Shown: in pieces, positions 31,344 to 33,119 of the stretch | How the letters are laid out: each line of letters begins with the position of its first letter | How positions within the stretch are numbered: position 1 is the first letter of the stretch | DNA from: Silicimonas sp. | GTDB taxonomy: Bacteria > Pseudomonadota > Alphaproteobacteria > Rhodobacterales > Rhodobacteraceae | DNA: 33,119 nucleotides | Direction: 5' to 3' | Assembly: GCA_022340315.1 (NCBI GenBank) | Contig: JAJDOD010000008.1 | Location: forward strand, 1 to 33,119 | The notes under the pieces: generated by a model | The model's input: only the letters and a program-made list of their open reading frames with translations | Databases searched by the model: none | Told to the model about the DNA's origin: nothing | Made by a program: the position numbers and the translations under genes

Positions 31344-31495
31344 ATGTTTTTCATCCAGGCTTTGGGAAGCTGAAGGTTCTTTCTTGGGATTTAGAAACCA
31401 CAGCTGGATGCGTCCGATTGGTGCTTTGGACGGATCACCGGGAAACGATGGCTGGGTTGATCTTGTCGCTGCCTTTCGGGTGTTGCGCTTGTCCC

Positions 31496-31840
31496 CTACA
31501 GTTCGAGGGCTGCAAGACAGGCTTGCGCGATATCCCTGTCCGGAGCATCGGTACCGGGCATGGTTGCCCATCCCGTCGCCATTAGCGCGTCGCGCCTTTG
31601 GTAGGTCGTGGCGGCCCGGATCGTTGCCAGCTTGTCCGCCCGCGACGGGTCGGACCGCGCCATATCGAGGCAAACAGGGACCATGGAGGCAATGACATCA
31701 TCGCGGGACATCGCCATTGCCCTGTCATTCGCGGTTCCGCCGGTCACCCAGCCACCCCAGGAAAATCCGACAACGCCGACGAAGGCGGCGCCGATCACGG
31801 CGCCATAGATGCCGGGTTTGAGCCATTCGGGAGCATTCAT
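31496..31840 (-). CDS. Small membrane-anchored protein of unknown function
   Basis: A 114-residue protein with one N-terminal membrane helix (IYGAVIGAAFVGVVGFSWGGWVTGG, about 11-35) and a soluble helical domain with two cysteines (VPVCLDMARSD; AQACLAALEL) and the segment RRDALMATGWATMPGTDAPDRDIA. I recall similar short anchored proteins in alphaproteobacteria, but none has a known role. ATG 31840 overlaps the stop of the upstream gene as ATGA, behind AGGAGG, so the two are co-translated. Confidence 0.72.
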   Translation of the reverse strand: MNAPEWLKPGIYGAVIGAAFVGVVGFSWGGWVTGGTANDRAMAMSRDDVIASMVPVCLDMARSDPSRADKLATIRAATTYQRRDALMATGWATMPGTDAPDRDIAQACLAALEL

Positions 31841-32154
31841 TTCAAGTCCTCCTGCGGGGAAAGCGCCGCATCGCTATGGTTCTTCTTGTTCTCGGTCGCG
31901 GCCTGATCCCGGCTCAGCGCCTCGTTCAGCTCGTCTTCGGAGATCTCGCGCAACTCGGTGCGTCCGGCATGGGCGCCGCGCCCTCGCACCGTCAGGAAGG
32001 TCGCCGTCCGTCGATAGGCTGCGAAGCTCAGCCCCTCGAGGAGTTCTTCTTCGACGAGAACTTCATAGGAACCGGCTGGCAGTTCGTCCGGGTATTCCGG
32101 CAAGGTGAAAGGCTTCGAAAACCTCACCGTCGACCTTGTCGACCGCGTGTTCAT
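31837..32154 (-). CDS. Small soluble protein of unknown function
   Basis: A 105-residue protein. The first 60 residues form a likely beta domain (VRFSKPFTLPEYPDELPAGSYEVLVEEELLEGLSFAAYRRTATFLTV), which I have a general memory of as a conserved alphaproteobacterial type. The C-terminal third is charged and variable. ATG 32154 follows a strong GGAGG. It forms a two-gene unit with the membrane-anchored protein (ATGA overlap). The perfect inverted repeat at 32270-32285 lies about 115 bases upstream. Confidence 0.7.
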   Translation of the reverse strand: MNTRSTRSTVRFSKPFTLPEYPDELPAGSYEVLVEEELLEGLSFAAYRRTATFLTVRGRGAHAGRTELREISEDELNEALSRDQAATENKKNHSDAALSPQEDLK

Positions 32155-32269
32155 TCTTGGCCTCCGCTGTGGGGCTTTTCTTTCGTTCGGCGTTCATGAC
32201 CGTCACTTGTTTCGCGAGGCCGACCGGCAGAACGATCGACATTCCTTACCTCGGGATCATTGGAGTGGT

Positions 32270-32285
32270 GCTAACGCAGGTTAGC
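32270..32285. repeat. 16-bp inverted repeat, copy B (perfect)
   Basis: GCTAAC-GCAG-GTTAGC, a perfect 6-bp inverted repeat, between divergent genes starting at 32154 (minus) and 32420 (plus). It matches copy A at 30871-30886 except for two positions. Confidence 0.65.
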
Positions 32286-32385
32286 CCCGAGGCACCGAAC
32301 CGGCCGGGAATGCCCTAACGGCACTCGCCGGCACTGACCTGTGTAAGGGCGGCGGGATCGACCTGCGTCTATCCTTGGGTGAGCG

Positions 32386-32402
32386 GGAACGATTTGCGTT
32401 CC
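32386..32402. promoter_or_regulatory. Palindrome near the start of the 32420 gene
   Basis: GGAACG-ATTTG-CGTTCC, a perfect 6-bp inverted repeat 17 bases before the start codon. It could be an operator or a translation-blocking hairpin. Confidence 0.4.
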
Positions 32403-32419
32403 TGCAACCAAGAAATGGA

Positions 32420-32860
32420 ATGACGATGGGCAAACCCAATTTAGTCAACGTAATCAACACGCACCGGCCCGAGTTCGGGCGATTTCTCTATGCGTCGGTC
32501 GGCGAAGACCGGAACGGAACTGTCGTGACGGTCCTCTCCGCGCTCGCGCGGCTCGGTCTCGATCCCTGGGCAGAAACCGCAGAACTGGTCACCTTGGGGC
32601 GCGACGCCGCGCAAGCACGTTTGGGATCGCTACTTGGTCGATTTCGGGATGTTCCCGCGCTTGCAGGTAATCACAGTAGGGTCGCAAGAGAGTTGAGCCA
32701 GCTGCTTCCGGATAGCCCGAAGTCTGGCACCCTCAAGCGGGCTTCCGCGACGGTCGCGGACGGCCACCCGGGCAAAAGCGGGGTGATCTGGGCGGCACTC
32801 GCGATCCTCTTTGTGATGTTTCAAGTGCTGACATTTGGCGGGTCGGGGTCAGGCCAATGA
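32420..32860 (+). CDS. C-terminally membrane-anchored protein of unknown function
   Basis: A 146-residue protein: a soluble helical N-terminal domain (NLVNVINTHRPEFGRFLYASVGEDRNGTVVTVLSALARLGLDPWAETAELVTLG) and one C-terminal membrane helix (GVIWAALAILFVMFQVLTFG), so tail-anchored in appearance. I do not recognise it. ATG 32420 or 32426. Its stop overlaps the next start (ATGA). Confidence 0.65.
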   Translation: MTMGKPNLVNVINTHRPEFGRFLYASVGEDRNGTVVTVLSALARLGLDPWAETAELVTLGRDAAQARLGSLLGRFRDVPALAGNHSRVARELSQLLPDSPKSGTLKRASATVADGHPGKSGVIWAALAILFVMFQVLTFGGSGSGQ

Positions 32861-33119
32861 CCGTTTCCGCTCAGACAACCAAGACACCAGGTCATGCGGC
32901 GCACATGGCTGGGACGCTATCGCCGCGCGAACAGGGCGTTCTCTGGGACATGGAGGAACACTTCTGGACCAGCGGCGCCGACAATGCCCGCGCGACGACA
33001 GCCAATAACGCCGTCATGATCTTCCCCTATCCTCCCGGCATTCTGCAGGGCGATCAAATCTGGAACTATCTTGGCGAGAGAACCGGATGGCGTTCCGTCG
33101 TCATGTCGGAACGCAGAGT
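32857..33119 (+). CDS. Partial gene, unknown function, runs off the right edge
   Basis: The first 87 codons or so of a protein beginning MTVSAQTTKTPGHAAHMAGT. The part LWDMEEHFWTSGADNARATTANNAVMIFPYPPGILQGDQIW recalls small SnoaL/DUF4440-like proteins, but this is a weak impression. It overlaps the upstream stop as ATGA and is co-transcribed with it. No stop is reached before base 33119. Confidence 0.7.
   Translation, partial: MTVSAQTTKTPGHAAHMAGTLSPREQGVLWDMEEHFWTSGADNARATTANNAVMIFPYPPGILQGDQIWNYLGERTGWRSVVMSERR

Noticed and set aside
1-33119. CRISPR array, insertion sequence, rRNA or prophage
   Set aside because: No regularly spaced repeats, transposase, integrase or rRNA sequence was seen.

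Overview
The window is high-GC DNA from an alphaproteobacterium, most likely a member of the Rhodobacteraceae (marine Roseobacter-type). The reasons are the DnaE2 and DUF2794 proteins, CtrA-type TTAA-N7-TTAAC boxes, a VPLPA-CTERM protein, and the general look of the leucine, mtnP/apt and asd genes. The assignment rests on family recognition only; no search was run.

Layout. Positions 1-2270 hold the first two thirds of a minus-strand error-prone polymerase gene, dnaE2, with a LexA-like box in its promoter. A minus-strand run rppH - doxX - small secreted protein follows (4005 to 2687). Next come an arginine:glycine-amidinotransferase-like enzyme (minus, 5270-4161) and a BrnA-like antitoxin without a toxin (5425-5913). 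A marR gene is divergent from a doxX-GST pair (6511-7718), with two near-identical palindromes between them. asd stands alone with its own terminator (7923-8990), followed by a small gene behind a perfect CtrA box (9051-9426).

The minus-strand operon 11520-9557 encodes a beta carbonic anhydrase, an SbtA-type bicarbonate transporter and an SbtB PII-like protein, a compact inorganic-carbon uptake module. A leucyl aminopeptidase and an overlapping NlpC/P60 hydrolase (12072-14208) form a murein-peptide recycling pair. DUF2794 (minus) and mtnP (plus) diverge from a strongly folded intergenic region with a candidate attenuator. mtnP (MTA to adenine), a DsbA-like oxidoreductase, apt (adenine to AMP) and a homocysteine-methyltransferase-like gene suggest a methylthioadenosine and methionine salvage neighbourhood.

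From 18695 to 28028 runs a dispersed leucine-biosynthesis region: leuC, a THxN/VPLPA-CTERM surface protein, leuD, a membrane protein, a secreted endonuclease/phosphatase-like protein, a divergent epimerase/LysR pair, leuB and a DMT exporter. Two of these genes, and doxX near 3.5 kb, appear to start at CTG or TTG inside a 4-base NTGA overlap with the preceding stop.

A tRNA-Pro(CGG) at 28043-28119 is followed by a long imperfect inverted repeat and then by an accessory-looking block. It holds a transglutaminase-like protein, a secreted protein made of seven Cys-pair repeats, a PsiE-like membrane protein of lower GC, and several small conserved-type proteins of unknown role. One of these runs off the right edge. 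Two copies of a 16-bp inverted repeat lie upstream of minus-strand genes in this block. No rRNA, CRISPR array, insertion sequence or prophage gene was recognised.
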